Below, one piece after another: positions 52,922 through 61,842 of a DNA stretch of 64,000 bases (position 1 is the first letter of the stretch; every line of letters begins with the position of its first letter). This stretch comes from Bacillota bacterium (GTDB lineage: Bacteria; Bacillota; Clostridia; Christensenellales; Aristaeellaceae), in assembly GCA_023398575.1 (NCBI GenBank), contig JAEWSC010000016.1:43219-107218 (forward strand), written 5' to 3'. Both the position numbers and the translations under genes were made by a program. The notes beneath the pieces are model-generated. The model was not told the DNA's origin. It worked only from the letters and a program-made list of their open reading frames with translations, and did no database searches.

Positions 52922-54160
52922 TCATTTGACGGTCTCCTCCACATCGATCAGGCGAAGCATCTTCCCGTCACGGGATAGATATACATCCTTGTCTGTACCG
53001 ACCTGTTGGATAAACCGCCGGACGATCACATCACAAAACTTTTCTTCCAGTTCAGCTGTACGGCATATTCGCCCAGTCTGTTCACAGGCTATGAGTGTCG
53101 ATCCGCTGCCGCCGAAGGGATCCAACACAACGCAGCCTGTCATAGACGAGTTGATGATGGGGTAAGCCACCAGGGGGATCGGCTTCATGGTAGGATGGTC
53201 GCCGTTTTTTCGAGGCTTGTCAAACTCCCAGATGGTGGACTGCTTCCGATCAGAATACCAGGCATGCTTGCCGGTCTTCTTCCAGCCGAACAGCACAGGC
53301 TCATGCTGCCACTGGTAAGGGGAGCGTCCGAGCACTAGGCTCTGCTTTTTCCAGATGCAAGTTCCAGACAAATAGAAACCAGCATCGGTGAATGCCTTGC
53401 GGAAGTTTAGCCCTTCGGTGTCCGCGTGGAACACATAGATGCTGGCATCTGGAGCCATAACCTTTTCCATCTGGGTAAAAGCATCCAGCAGGAATTGATA
53501 AAATGCATCGCCTGCCATGTTATCGTTCTTGATCTTGCCGGCAGTCCCTTCGTAATTCACATTATAAGGGGGATCTGTGACCGCAAGGTTCGCTGGCTTT
53601 CCATCCATGAGCAGCGTATATGTTTCAGGCTTGGTACTATCGCCGCAGATCAGCCGATGGTTCCCCAGTAACCACAGGTCACCGGCTTTGGTAAGCGTGG
53701 GCTTTTGAAGTTCCGCATCCACATCGAAATCGTCATCTTTGGCGTCTTCCATGCCGCCCAGGAATTTATTCATCTCCGCGTCGCTGAAACCCAGCAGGGA
53801 GAGGTCAAAGGCGTTCGTCTGCAGATCAGACAATTCGACAGATAGCATCTCCTCATCCCAACCGGCATTGAGTGCCAGACGGTTATCTGCAAGAATGTAG
53901 GCGCGCTTTTGCGCATCGGTGAGATGCTCGGCAAAGACACAAGGGACGGAAGTGATGCCTTCCTCCTTGGCGGCCATGACACGGCCGTGCCCCGCGATGA
54001 TGTTGTATTCCTTGTCCACGATAACCGGATTCACAAAACCGAATTCTCGTAGACTGGCACGGAGCTGCTTGATCTGTTCCTTGCTGTGGGTTCGGGCATT
54101 CCGAGCATATGGGATCAACTTATCAATGCTTACTTTTTCAAAGCGGTCTGTCGTATTCAT
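52922..54160 (-). CDS. DNA methyltransferase with N-terminal ParB-like domain
   Basis: 412 residues from ATG 54160, overlapping the small terminase end by four bases. Residues 1-110 are ParB/sulfiredoxin-like (EKVSIDKLIPYARNARTHSK; IIAGHGRVMAAKEEG). Residues 165-412 are a methylase with catalytic DPPYNV near 194 before the AdoMet loop DPFGGSGSTLIA near 345, that is, the beta-class order for N6-adenine or N4-cytosine. It probably modifies phage DNA against host restriction, relevant beside the type I system at 18-24 kb. Intact. Confidence 0.93.
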   Translation of the reverse strand: MNTTDRFEKVSIDKLIPYARNARTHSKEQIKQLRASLREFGFVNPVIVDKEYNIIAGHGRVMAAKEEGITSVPCVFAEHLTDAQKRAYILADNRLALNAGWDEEMLSVELSDLQTNAFDLSLLGFSDAEMNKFLGGMEDAKDDDFDVDAELQKPTLTKAGDLWLLGNHRLICGDSTKPETYTLLMDGKPANLAVTDPPYNVNYEGTAGKIKNDNMAGDAFYQFLLDAFTQMEKVMAPDASIYVFHADTEGLNFRKAFTDAGFYLSGTCIWKKQSLVLGRSPYQWQHEPVLFGWKKTGKHAWYSDRKQSTIWEFDKPRKNGDHPTMKPIPLVAYPIINSSMTGCVVLDPFGGSGSTLIACEQTGRICRTAELEEKFCDVIVRRFIQQVGTDKDVYLSRDGKMLRLIDVEETVK

Positions 54161-54738
54161 CGCTTACCCTTTCTTCCTGATAAGAGAGTCTCCATGATAT
54201 CGTCCTGTGGGTTGCCTGCAAACGCCGTAGTGCAATTTTGTTTCACAACATCGAAAATCTCATACCAGAGCAGATTCGCCTGTTTTTGAAACGACTGGCT
54301 CATCTGCACGAAAGGACTGGCGATCGCACCGCCAGTGGTGGGATGCCGACCAAGCAACCCATAAGCACTGATGGCTTCCTCGCACTGAATGTAGCGGGAG
54401 AACGCTTGGGCATATGCCTCCACCAGCCGGTGGTTAATGAACTTCTCGCAGCCCCGATCCCGGAGCCACTTCCACGTTTCGGTGAATAATGCGTCTGCGC
54501 CTAATGGTTTTCCATCCTTCTGACGTGATCGGAGGTACTCGCTGGGCTCGGGTATATCAGCACCGGATAGTTCCGTTACGCCGCCAAGCTCCTCTGCGGA
54601 CAGTTCTGTATCCGGTTGGAATTCGGGTGCATCCAGTACCTTCGCTGCCTTACCTACGTTAATTTTATCGGCTAACGGCATGGGCTTGTCCCCTGCTCGG
54701 ACCCGCCGACCGCCACGATTGGTGCCATCCTTGGCCAT
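54157..54738 (-). CDS. P27-family terminase small subunit
   Basis: 193 residues from ATG 54738. GRRVRAGDKPMPLADKINVG and the later ADALFTETWKWLRDRGCEKF, RLVEAYAQAFSRYIQCEEAI, NLLWYEIFDVVKQN blocks fit the P27 small terminase family. It recognises phage DNA and loads the large subunit. The two terminase genes are separated by three others, a common clostridial-phage layout. Confidence 0.9.
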   Translation of the reverse strand: MAKDGTNRGGRRVRAGDKPMPLADKINVGKAAKVLDAPEFQPDTELSAEELGGVTELSGADIPEPSEYLRSRQKDGKPLGADALFTETWKWLRDRGCEKFINHRLVEAYAQAFSRYIQCEEAISAYGLLGRHPTTGGAIASPFVQMSQSFQKQANLLWYEIFDVVKQNCTTAFAGNPQDDIMETLLSGRKGKR

Positions 54739-54850
54739 TCAAGATTCCTCCTCTCTCGGCCGGGGTTAATCCCTCGTTTGAACCGGACTTTTTTCGCGCG
54801 TGACCATGCGCCCGTTCACCAGTGAAAGATTACCAGAGGTTTTGCCCCCC

Positions 54851-55207
54851 CTACCGCCCCCAGCGACCGCCTTCTCGGGCTGTGATCTTTGAATGACAAG
54901 AAGTACAAAGAGACATAAGGTTGGTCTCATCGTGCGTTCCACCCTGGGATAGAGGCACTATATGATGGACCTCCTCAGCCGGTGTGATCACCTCTTGCTT
55001 CCAGCAACGTTCACACAGTGGGTGGGCAGCGATGAAGCGGGAACGTATGTGCTGCCACGCCCGGCCGTACCGTTTCTTCATGGCAGGATCACGATGATAA
55101 CGCTCGTAATACCGAGCCTCCTGCTGGGCATGCTCCTCACAAAAGCGGCCGTTGATCAGCCGGGGACAGCCGGGGTGGGAGCATGGACGCTTAGGTTTAC
55201 TGGGCAT
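54851..55207 (-). CDS. HNH endonuclease
   Basis: ATG 55207 behind GGAAGGTGG; 118 residues. Two zinc-type cysteine pairs near the N-terminus (CSHPGCPRLINGRFC), then the HNH core: CERC, EEVHHIVPLSQGGTHDETNL, and MSLCTSCHSKIT. HNH proteins beside P27 terminase genes take part in DNA cleavage during packaging. Position and length are as usual. Confidence 0.93.
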   Translation of the reverse strand: MPSKPKRPCSHPGCPRLINGRFCEEHAQQEARYYERYHRDPAMKKRYGRAWQHIRSRFIAAHPLCERCWKQEVITPAEEVHHIVPLSQGGTHDETNLMSLCTSCHSKITAREGGRWGR

Positions 55208-55227
55208 ACCCCCACCTTCCATGCATG

Positions 55228-55262
55228 AAAAAAGCGCCGGCAGATTACTCCACGGGCGCTTC
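55228..55262 (-). terminator. T-tailed hairpin upstream of the HNH gene
   Basis: Minus-strand AAGCGCCC and GGCGCTT arms are followed by TTTTTT. It divides the early (replication) genes from the packaging genes, a place where late transcription control is expected. Confidence 0.55.
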
Positions 55263-55312
55263 ATTGGGTGATTATTTTACTGATTACATGATACTGCTAT
55301 ATAGGGAGGAAT

Positions 55313-55780
55313 TCAAGTGAACTCATGTGCACTTTTGTGCACTCTATCAGTTTTTTCATCAACATTCCTATCGCGTAGGATCTTGTCAAAGCAGATTAGC
55401 GCTCTAGAATGTACGATGTGTACCCAACGTGAACTATAGTGCATATCGAAAGCGATTTGTTCCCAGGACTGAAAGCAAAGGTATCGTTTTTCAAGCAGTA
55501 GTTGATAATCGGTGTTTTCCAGTTTATTTATGTGCTGGGCTATTTCTCTTTTCAGATCAACAAGCGCATCTATCTGCCGGTTCAATTCATCCTCTGCTTC
55601 CATCAGGTGGATGACGGTATCCTCCAGCGAAGAAACATTGCGCGTTCGGGATACGTGATCACCATCTTGAAAAGCGGTTACCTTACGAGTGAGGGAGCGA
55701 AGGACTTCCACCTGTTCCAGTTTGCTGGTGATGCGCTGATCAAGCCTGTATGCTTGGCTGAGATACTCTTTTCCGGTCAT
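55313..55780 (-). CDS. DUF1492/ArpU-like late transcription regulator
   Basis: 155 residues from ATG 55780. The first 90 residues are helical and charged (RITSKLEQVEVLRSLTRKVT; ELNRQIDALVDLKREIAQHI). The end has a sigma-region-4-like helix-turn-helix (YLCFQSWEQIAFDMHYSSRW). It fits the DUF1492 family, which stands before the terminase genes in Firmicutes phages and probably switches on late transcription. The start overlaps the stop of the upstream gene. Confidence 0.82.
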   Translation of the reverse strand: MTGKEYLSQAYRLDQRITSKLEQVEVLRSLTRKVTAFQDGDHVSRTRNVSSLEDTVIHLMEAEDELNRQIDALVDLKREIAQHINKLENTDYQLLLEKRYLCFQSWEQIAFDMHYSSRWVHIVHSRALICFDKILRDRNVDEKTDRVHKSAHEFT

Positions 55781-56016
55781 TATGATACCTCCACCACCTG
55801 TTTTTTCATATCAAAAAGTAGCTGCCTGCCGTCGAGATCGCAGAGTGTATTGAACCAATCCGACAGGAAGAAGTCCTCAATAGTCCGTTTTGTCCGCAAC
55901 GCTTCCAGATTGTTTGAATGCTTGCGTAGCTTCCGAACCGCCCTTCGATAATCTTCTACAGCTTGCAAGATGATGGCATCAGCCAGAAAACGGTATCCGT
56001 TATCGATTGGCTTCAT
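55780..56016 (-). CDS. Small conserved phage protein
   Basis: 78 residues from ATG 56016. AIILQAVEDYRRAVRKLRKH and TIEDFFLSDWFNTLCDLDGR are the pattern of a short helical protein found beside the late regulator in clostridial prophages. No function is known. It overlaps its neighbours on both sides, so it belongs to the same message. Confidence 0.75.
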   Translation of the reverse strand: MKPIDNGYRFLADAIILQAVEDYRRAVRKLRKHSNNLEALRTKRTIEDFFLSDWFNTLCDLDGRQLLFDMKKQVVEVS

Positions 56017-57364
56017 TTATAACCTCCAAATTCGCCTTGACTGCATCGATTAGTGCAGTCTGGGTCCTATCCTTTTTGCTCAAGGCAACCATGACATGCT
56101 CATCGATGGTGCCCTTGGTGATAATGTGGTGGATGACCACCGTATCCTTCTGACCTTGGCGCCAGAGCCGTGCATTTGTCTGCTGGTAAAGTTCCAAGCT
56201 CCAGGTAAGTCCAAACCATATGAGGGTGGAGCCCCCTTCCTGCAAGTTCAGCCCATGCCCTGCAGAGGCGGGGTGTATCAAGCCGACTGGGATTGCGCCG
56301 GCATTCCACCGCCTAAGGGACTTCTCACCGTCCAGATACTCTGCTGAGAAACGCTCAAGAATACGCTCTGCGTCGTGTTTATACCAGTAGGCGATGAGAA
56401 TCGGTTTTCCATTAGCGGCTTCGATGAGATCATCCAATGCATCCAGCTTGCGGTCATGGAGGTGTGCAACTTTATGATCACCGTCATACACCGCACCATT
56501 AGCCATTTGCAGAAGCTTTCCGGAAAGGGCTGCCGCGTTTGCTGCATCAATTTCCCGCTCATCCAGGGAAAGGATCATCTGCTCCTTCATGGTTCGGTAA
56601 TGCTTTTCTTCGGAAGCAGACATCTGCACAGGCACTTCGTTCATGAGAAGGTCCGGCAGTTTCAGGTAATCGCTGCTTTTCATGGAGATTGTGATATCCG
56701 ATATGCGCCGGTAGATTTCGTCTTCAGCGCCAGGTTTGGGCTTGTAGGAGAACACTTGCTGCTGGCTACGTTTATCTGGCAGGAAGAACGTATCACGATA
56801 CTGCCCGATGAACCTGCCAAGACGTTTACCCATATCCAACAGCCGGAATTCTGCCCACAGATCCATGAGCCCGTTGCTGGATGGGGTGCCGGTCAAGCCA
56901 ACGATCCTATTGACGCAAGGCCGTACCTTCATGAGGCTTTTAAAGCGCTTGGCCTGATGGGACTTGAAAGAAGATAATTCATCAACCACAACCATGTCAT
57001 AGTCGAAGGGAAGGCCGCTCCTCATGACTAGCCATTCCATATTCTCCCGGTTGATGATATGTATTTGAACCCGCTGACGGAGAGCCGCCTTACGTTCGGT
57101 TTCCGTACCCGCTGCAACGGTGTATGTCAATCCTTGTAGATGATCCCACTTGGCAATCTCAGCCGGCCAGGTCATCATGGCCACTCGAAGGGGTGCGATG
57201 ACAAGCGTCTTTCGGACCTGAAAGCTGTCCAGCATTAAGTCGAAAAGGGCGGTCAGAGTGATCACACTCTTGCCTAAGCCCATGCTCAGGAGGATTGCTG
57301 AAACAGGATGCGTCAGAATGAAATCCGTTGCGTAAGTCTGGTACTCATGAGGATTGTATTTCAT
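56000..57364 (-). CDS. SNF2-type DEAD/DEAH helicase
   Basis: ATG 57364 lies eight bases after GGAGG; 454 residues. Walker A is MGLGKSVITL near residue 30, Walker B DMVVVDELSS near 130, motif III IVGLTGTPSSNGLMDLWAE near 165. The C-terminal helicase half has AGHGLNLQEGGSTLIWFGL and QTNARLWRQGQKDTV. It is the SNF2-like helicase of phage replication modules, adjacent to VRR-NUC as usual. It overlaps both neighbours. Confidence 0.93.
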   Translation of the reverse strand: MKYNPHEYQTYATDFILTHPVSAILLSMGLGKSVITLTALFDLMLDSFQVRKTLVIAPLRVAMMTWPAEIAKWDHLQGLTYTVAAGTETERKAALRQRVQIHIINRENMEWLVMRSGLPFDYDMVVVDELSSFKSHQAKRFKSLMKVRPCVNRIVGLTGTPSSNGLMDLWAEFRLLDMGKRLGRFIGQYRDTFFLPDKRSQQQVFSYKPKPGAEDEIYRRISDITISMKSSDYLKLPDLLMNEVPVQMSASEEKHYRTMKEQMILSLDEREIDAANAAALSGKLLQMANGAVYDGDHKVAHLHDRKLDALDDLIEAANGKPILIAYWYKHDAERILERFSAEYLDGEKSLRRWNAGAIPVGLIHPASAGHGLNLQEGGSTLIWFGLTWSLELYQQTNARLWRQGQKDTVVIHHIITKGTIDEHVMVALSKKDRTQTALIDAVKANLEVINEANR

Positions 57365-57626
57365 CCAGCACACCTCCAATCTGGTCGGGATGGTCAATGC
57401 AGTACACCCGAAACCCTAGCGCATCCAGCTGCCTTTTCCGCTTTACCTGCAAGGGACGCAGAGGCTTTCCGGGCGCTTTCACCTCCACGAAGGCTAGACG
57501 ACCGCCGGGGATAAGAATGAGACGGTCGGGCATCCCAGCAAAACCGGGGGATGTAAACTTGGGGGCGATACCTCCCATCGCCTTGACCTCCTGCACCAGT
57601 TTGCATTCCAGTGTTTTTTCCCTCAT
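57345..57626 (-). CDS. VRR-NUC domain nuclease
   Basis: ATG 57626 lies nine bases after AGGAGG; 93 residues. The complete short VRR-NUC fold is visible: E in TLECKLVQEVKAMGG, GMPDRLILIPGGRLAFVEVK (D and E-x-K catalytic set) and LQVKRKRQLDALGFRVYCID. Stand-alone VRR-NUC proteins of phages cut branched DNA such as Holliday junctions. It overlaps the helicase start by 20 bases. The 57627-57822 gap has no gene. Confidence 0.93.
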   Translation of the reverse strand: MREKTLECKLVQEVKAMGGIAPKFTSPGFAGMPDRLILIPGGRLAFVEVKAPGKPLRPLQVKRKRQLDALGFRVYCIDHPDQIGGVLDEIQSS

Positions 57627-57822
57627 ATCGGGCATCCTCCTAACGACACCATCATCTATCCTTTCTGGAACAACGGCACAAGTGAACAACGATTTCCCTA
57701 TATTCCTTACGCGTGCTACGGAACGGCTTTCATCCCCTTGATATTAAAGCCATTTTGAATATAATAGAGATTAGTTGTTCACTTGTAGCCACAAAGCCTA
57801 CAAAGTCGCATAGCGCAAGGGT

Positions 57823-59868
57823 TTATACGTTGGAACAAGCCTGGCGGTAAAGTCTCTGTCGCCCGTATAAAGGCAACCGCTTCATCTCTTTAGTCCTTTC
57901 CCAACCAGCAACCTTCGTCATCAGAGCAGCAAGGGCATAGCTGTCTGTGGGTTTGAGATCAGCAATGTTGCGCCCTAAACACTCGCACCAGATTTCGGCG
58001 TTAGAAACTTCTGTACGTACATTAACACCCGCTGGGTTCGTGAGGTCATTCCTATCAGAGATGTAATTCCTGCGTTGATAGATGTCCATCGTATCCCAGT
58101 TTTCAGGCAGGAGCGTATTCAGATATTCCTCGACCATGCCTTGGCGTTCGTCGACTTCCATAGCGTCGCGTTGGACGACCTCGGCGGTCTTTACCAAATC
58201 GCCATCAAGGTACAGTTTTTCACCACCCTCGTAGATTGCTTTGGCTTCAGCCCATATCTGGTCGCGCTTCTCCGGCGTGAATTTCCACTTCTTGACCTGC
58301 TCCTCCTGATGGGCTTTTACAATCCAGAAGCGGCGGTTGCCGGTGATATCTCGGAGGTAGCCGCGCTCGCCGTTGACGGAAGCGATGATGACGCACTGGC
58401 GCGGGTGACTCTCGACCGTCTTGCCATAGCTGGGCCGGTACTTGTCGTCGGATGTGGAGAGGAATGCTTTGACCTTCTCGATATCGGCTTTCTTCATGCC
58501 CGCCAGCTCCCCGATTTCAACCACCCAGAAACCTTGCAGCTTCTCTGCGCCGGATTTGTCATCCATATCGGTGAGGGAGAGCGTCTCAGAGTAATACTCC
58601 TCGCCCACAAGGTCTTTGAAGAGTGTGGATTTGCCAATGCCCTGAACGCCGTCGAACACAAGGACACTGTCAAACTTCGTGCCGGGTCGGTAGATACGGG
58701 CGACCGCCGCCGCAAACGTCTTTCTGGTGACAGCCCTCACATACGGTGTGTCGTCAGCTTGAAGGCAGCGTACGAGCAGGTTCTCTATTCGCGGTGTACC
58801 GTCCCACGGTGGCAGCCCGTTGAGGTAATCGCGTATTGGGTGGAAGCGCCTGTCATCGGCCACCTTGGTGAAGCTGACGTCATGGTTCCGGCTTGAGAAC
58901 GATACATAGCGTACATCAATCATAGCCTTCATCTGCGCTGTGTCAGCGTCACGCCAGAAGCGGTTGTCATTCGGGCGTTCCCACGGCATATCGCCCGTGA
59001 CCTGAACGCGGTTAGCCAGTTCGTTGAAGGCAAAGTTGGCAAAGTCAGGGTCGTTGTTGAGGATGAGCATCTCGTTCCAGACGCTATTCTCCAGAACGTG
59101 GCTCTTTGACTGGTACTTGAGCAGCGTCCGCCAGTCCTTGCCATCGGCAGCAAAATCTGCGGCGGCGTCCTCCTTGCGCTCCTCGTCTATCTGGATTTTC
59201 ACCTTATCAAGTGAGACCGCAAACTCGCACATCGCCTTGAACGACGCCTTGTCGTCAAGATTATTGAACTTGTGGAGCCTGACCAGGTCAAAGGCGTTCA
59301 GCATCTTCCCGCACACCGGATCGGTGGCGTGGTGGGAGTACGCGAATTTGCCGCTGTAAAGCACGACGCCTGCGGAGGAGTCCGCGGGAATATAGTCGTA
59401 TCTGCCTGCCATAATGGAGGGCTCGTACACATCGGAGAGAAACGTATCGATCGCGTCCTCGATGGGATATACCCGACAGAAGGCGCCCACAATGCCTTTC
59501 TTGAGCAGAGGATCCTGCTGCTGTTTCAGGCTGTGACTGATCACCTCCGACTGCCGGGTGGACGTTGGCCACATGGAAACATCCCGCCAGTCGGCATACC
59601 GGGCCAGGTATGCGTCCGGATCAAGATTTGGTCCATCTTTCTCCAGGAAGATGTACTCGCCATCAGCCGGGGTGGATGGCCAATACATGAGTCTGGCAGG
59701 CTCATAGGTGGTATCGTCAAATAGGTCGATGCCGATTTCCTTGGCTACCATCCTTCCCAGTGCGGGATATTCGTCCTCTGTGACGTCCCTGGCCAGCGGG
59801 AGAATGAGCCGCAATCGCGGCGCTTCAGGCATATGCATCGTCATCTGGCCGCTCGAGATCACCGTCAC
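57823..59868 (-). CDS. Phage primase/helicase (VapE type), N-terminus missing
   Basis: Up to 681 residues; ATG 59832 or GTG 59868, neither with a good ribosome site. The C-terminal two thirds are the virulence-associated-E helicase: Walker A FDGVQGIGKSTLFKDLVGEE, WVVEIGELAGMKKADIEKV and NGERGYLRDITGNRRFW. The start, PEAPRLRLILPLARDVTEDE, corresponds to the middle of the primase domain in relatives; the usual first 100 or so residues are absent. The preceding DUF2815 gene ends at the same spot in another frame. A deletion therefore joined the two, and this protein probably lacks priming ability. Confidence 0.85.
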   Translation of the reverse strand: MTVISSGQMTMHMPEAPRLRLILPLARDVTEDEYPALGRMVAKEIGIDLFDDTTYEPARLMYWPSTPADGEYIFLEKDGPNLDPDAYLARYADWRDVSMWPTSTRQSEVISHSLKQQQDPLLKKGIVGAFCRVYPIEDAIDTFLSDVYEPSIMAGRYDYIPADSSAGVVLYSGKFAYSHHATDPVCGKMLNAFDLVRLHKFNNLDDKASFKAMCEFAVSLDKVKIQIDEERKEDAAADFAADGKDWRTLLKYQSKSHVLENSVWNEMLILNNDPDFANFAFNELANRVQVTGDMPWERPNDNRFWRDADTAQMKAMIDVRYVSFSSRNHDVSFTKVADDRRFHPIRDYLNGLPPWDGTPRIENLLVRCLQADDTPYVRAVTRKTFAAAVARIYRPGTKFDSVLVFDGVQGIGKSTLFKDLVGEEYYSETLSLTDMDDKSGAEKLQGFWVVEIGELAGMKKADIEKVKAFLSTSDDKYRPSYGKTVESHPRQCVIIASVNGERGYLRDITGNRRFWIVKAHQEEQVKKWKFTPEKRDQIWAEAKAIYEGGEKLYLDGDLVKTAEVVQRDAMEVDERQGMVEEYLNTLLPENWDTMDIYQRRNYISDRNDLTNPAGVNVRTEVSNAEIWCECLGRNIADLKPTDSYALAALMTKVAGWERTKEMKRLPLYGRQRLYRQACSNV

Positions 59869-60139
59869 GAAGCGGGGTCTTGAGAGAGGTAAGAGGCGGT
59901 ACTGACTTTCCGTTTCCTTTTAGCTTTGATTCCCCGTCACGATAGGCGGCCTCAATCGCCGCTTTGATCTTGACAACGGTTTGTGTGTCAGATTTGGGAA
60001 TGATAATGGAGACGCTATACTTGGGAGTACCACCGTTAATGGATATCGGATCCCATAAGTTTGCATAGGAGAGGCGGGTTTCGCCGGTGACAACCTTGGT
60101 GGGGTTGATATAATTGCCTTTGTTTGCTTGGTTAGTCAT
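59825..60139 (-). CDS. DUF2815 phage protein, C-terminally truncated
   Basis: 104 residues from ATG 60139. The family start is clear (KVVTGETRLSYANLWDPISI; YSVSIIIPKSDTQTVVKIKA), up to LRDGDLERPDDDAYA. DUF2815 proteins usually run to about 170-190 residues, but here a stop comes directly at the junction with the primase sequence. The missing part, and the family A DNA polymerase gene expected next, are gone. DUF2815 proteins are thought to bind single-stranded DNA. Confidence 0.85.
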   Translation of the reverse strand: MTNQANKGNYINPTKVVTGETRLSYANLWDPISINGGTPKYSVSIIIPKSDTQTVVKIKAAIEAAYRDGESKLKGNGKSVPPLTSLKTPLRDGDLERPDDDAYA

Positions 60140-61265
60140 TGTGCTCTACCTCCATAAAATCATTTCGCGCCGAATTAATTGCCGGACGTTTATCGTTCTC
60201 CGGCACTAAGGTGGGTTTGCCCTGAGGCTTTTCTACAAGGCTTCCAAGGAGTTCGTGGAATATTGTTTTTCCGAGTACCTTTTCCATAGCGGACACACCG
60301 CGCAGGGAAATTTCATATGGATCATATCCGGCAGCGGTGACGGCTTGTACAACTGCCTTTTCGTCTTTGTACCTGCGGTTGGAACGTCCTTCCACCCGCT
60401 TCCATCCGTTCCAGTGCTTGCCGCACAGCGAAGCCTGCAGGGCGTATTCCTTGATATCCGTAGCCCAGGAGATGAGCTCATCGATGTGGTCAAGGATAGA
60501 CGCGACTTCATCATCCTCAAGAAGGGGAGGCGGTTGAAAATCATACCGGGCGAGGGCCATATTCTCTTCTGCTCTGGTTCTGCACTCGCTTTTCATCCGG
60601 CAGAACCTACACCAATGGCCGCAGCGGAATTCACCCTGGCCGGCGTAGGCTTTTTCTGCAGCCGGCCGCAGGATATCCTCAGCCCACTGGTAAATGGTTT
60701 CCTTCAATACAGTGTAGGAACTGACATTTTCGCGTCTAGGCTGGTAAATGGTCATACTGACCGTAGAGATGTCATAGATGCCATCAAAGAGTTCCAACGC
60801 ACCTAGGGCATAAAGCATCATCTGGGGATTGTCGGCCGCCTCGACCAGAACGCCCTGTCCATGCTTATAGTCCACGATGTGAAGCGTTCCGTCTGCGATG
60901 AGCAGGAAGTCGCCGGTTCCAAATCCATCCCTGACATACCGAGAAAAATCCAAACGCTGTTCGATCAGAATGACGGGATCCGGGCATGACAGTCTGACTG
61001 TTTTCACTAGTTCAAGGATAAAGGAGGTATAACCGCTTGCGCAGTCATCCATTTCCTCACTGTAATAACGGAGTTGGCTTGTCGGGTCTTGTACTTTCAT
61101 GCCGAGAGCGGTTTTTAGCTTGAATTCACACAAAGCGTGCGCATCCGTACCTTCGGCGGCGTACTCGCTCCCTTGGTCGCTGATGTCTTCGCAGAGCCGG
61201 GCGGAGGGTGGGCAATTCAGCCATCGATGGCTGGAAGAGGCTGATAAGAGCGCATGCTTACCCAT
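60132..61265 (-). CDS. DUF2800 (Cas4/RecB-like nuclease) phage protein
   Basis: I use ATG 61265, preceded by GAGG and overlapping the upstream gene by eight bases; 377 residues. The start KHALLSASSSHRWLNCPPSA, the TDAHALCEFKLKTALG block, the nuclease core (DFLLIADGTLHIVDYKHGQG) and a cysteine cluster (CGHWCRFCRMKSECR) are typical of DUF2800, a PD-(D/E)XK nuclease with an iron-sulfur-type motif. It belongs to the phage recombination and replication module. Confidence 0.9.
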   Translation of the reverse strand: MGKHALLSASSSHRWLNCPPSARLCEDISDQGSEYAAEGTDAHALCEFKLKTALGMKVQDPTSQLRYYSEEMDDCASGYTSFILELVKTVRLSCPDPVILIEQRLDFSRYVRDGFGTGDFLLIADGTLHIVDYKHGQGVLVEAADNPQMMLYALGALELFDGIYDISTVSMTIYQPRRENVSSYTVLKETIYQWAEDILRPAAEKAYAGQGEFRCGHWCRFCRMKSECRTRAEENMALARYDFQPPPLLEDDEVASILDHIDELISWATDIKEYALQASLCGKHWNGWKRVEGRSNRRYKDEKAVVQAVTAAGYDPYEISLRGVSAMEKVLGKTIFHELLGSLVEKPQGKPTLVPENDKRPAINSARNDFMEVEHND

Positions 61266-61572
61266 TTCCCAGCGCCTCTGCTTCTGCCAATAGTTCGGGG
61301 TACTCGGTAGGCTTAACATCCGAGAGCTTGACGGCCCCATGTTTCTCAAGCAGAACGCGAATATCGGCCGTATACCCATCCATGGACTTCTTTGCCAGCA
61401 CTGCCCTGACCGCTTCCAACGTGAGTGGCTTCTGCGTATTCATGGGTGTTGCCGTGGAGGATTTACTATGCTCTTCCTGATCTGTCATTAACGCCTGGAG
61501 GCTCTCCGCGACTGCATGAAGTGATAAAGCGGTGTTCCGTAATTCATTGATTACGATGGAGAGTTCACTCAT
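61258..61572 (-). CDS. Small conserved phage protein
   Basis: ATG 61572; 104 residues. An N-terminal helix (NELRNTALSLHAVAESLQAL), a polar linker, then KPLTLEAVRAVLAKKSMDGY and TEYPELLAEAEALG. Proteins like this precede DUF2800 in clostridial prophages; function is unknown. It overlaps both neighbours by eight bases. Confidence 0.75.
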   Translation of the reverse strand: MSELSIVINELRNTALSLHAVAESLQALMTDQEEHSKSSTATPMNTQKPLTLEAVRAVLAKKSMDGYTADIRVLLEKHGAVKLSDVKPTEYPELLAEAEALGNG

Positions 61573-61774
61573 CTTGCCCACTGTCTTCACCCCCTTCCGG
61601 TAGTTCCTGAATGGACACGCACTCGACCGAGTCACCGGGGACGATCACCGTCACCCGCTTTTTTTCACCCAGTAGCATGCCAAGAACCCGTTCTCGCAGG
61701 GACACCTTCCGGCAATATGCGATCCCATTCCCGGATGGCTCCTTTCGGATACTGATCCTCAGGTTGTGTTTCAC
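61565..61774 (-). CDS. Small hypothetical phage protein
   Basis: I use GTG 61774, eight bases after GAGG; 69 residues (KHNLRISIRKEPSGNGIAYC; LLGEKKRVTVIVPGDSVECV). The basic start and acidic end, plus overlap with the next gene, support a real gene. No family recognised; relatives usually lie between the sigma-like gene and DUF2800. Confidence 0.6.
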   Translation of the reverse strand: MKHNLRISIRKEPSGNGIAYCRKVSLRERVLGMLLGEKKRVTVIVPGDSVECVSIQELPEGGEDSGQDE

Positions 61775-61842
61775 CCGTCTCACCTCATCTTTCTTATGGC
61801 TGTTTTCTGCCGTCCACTGTATAGCCGTGAAAGAAGCTGGAG

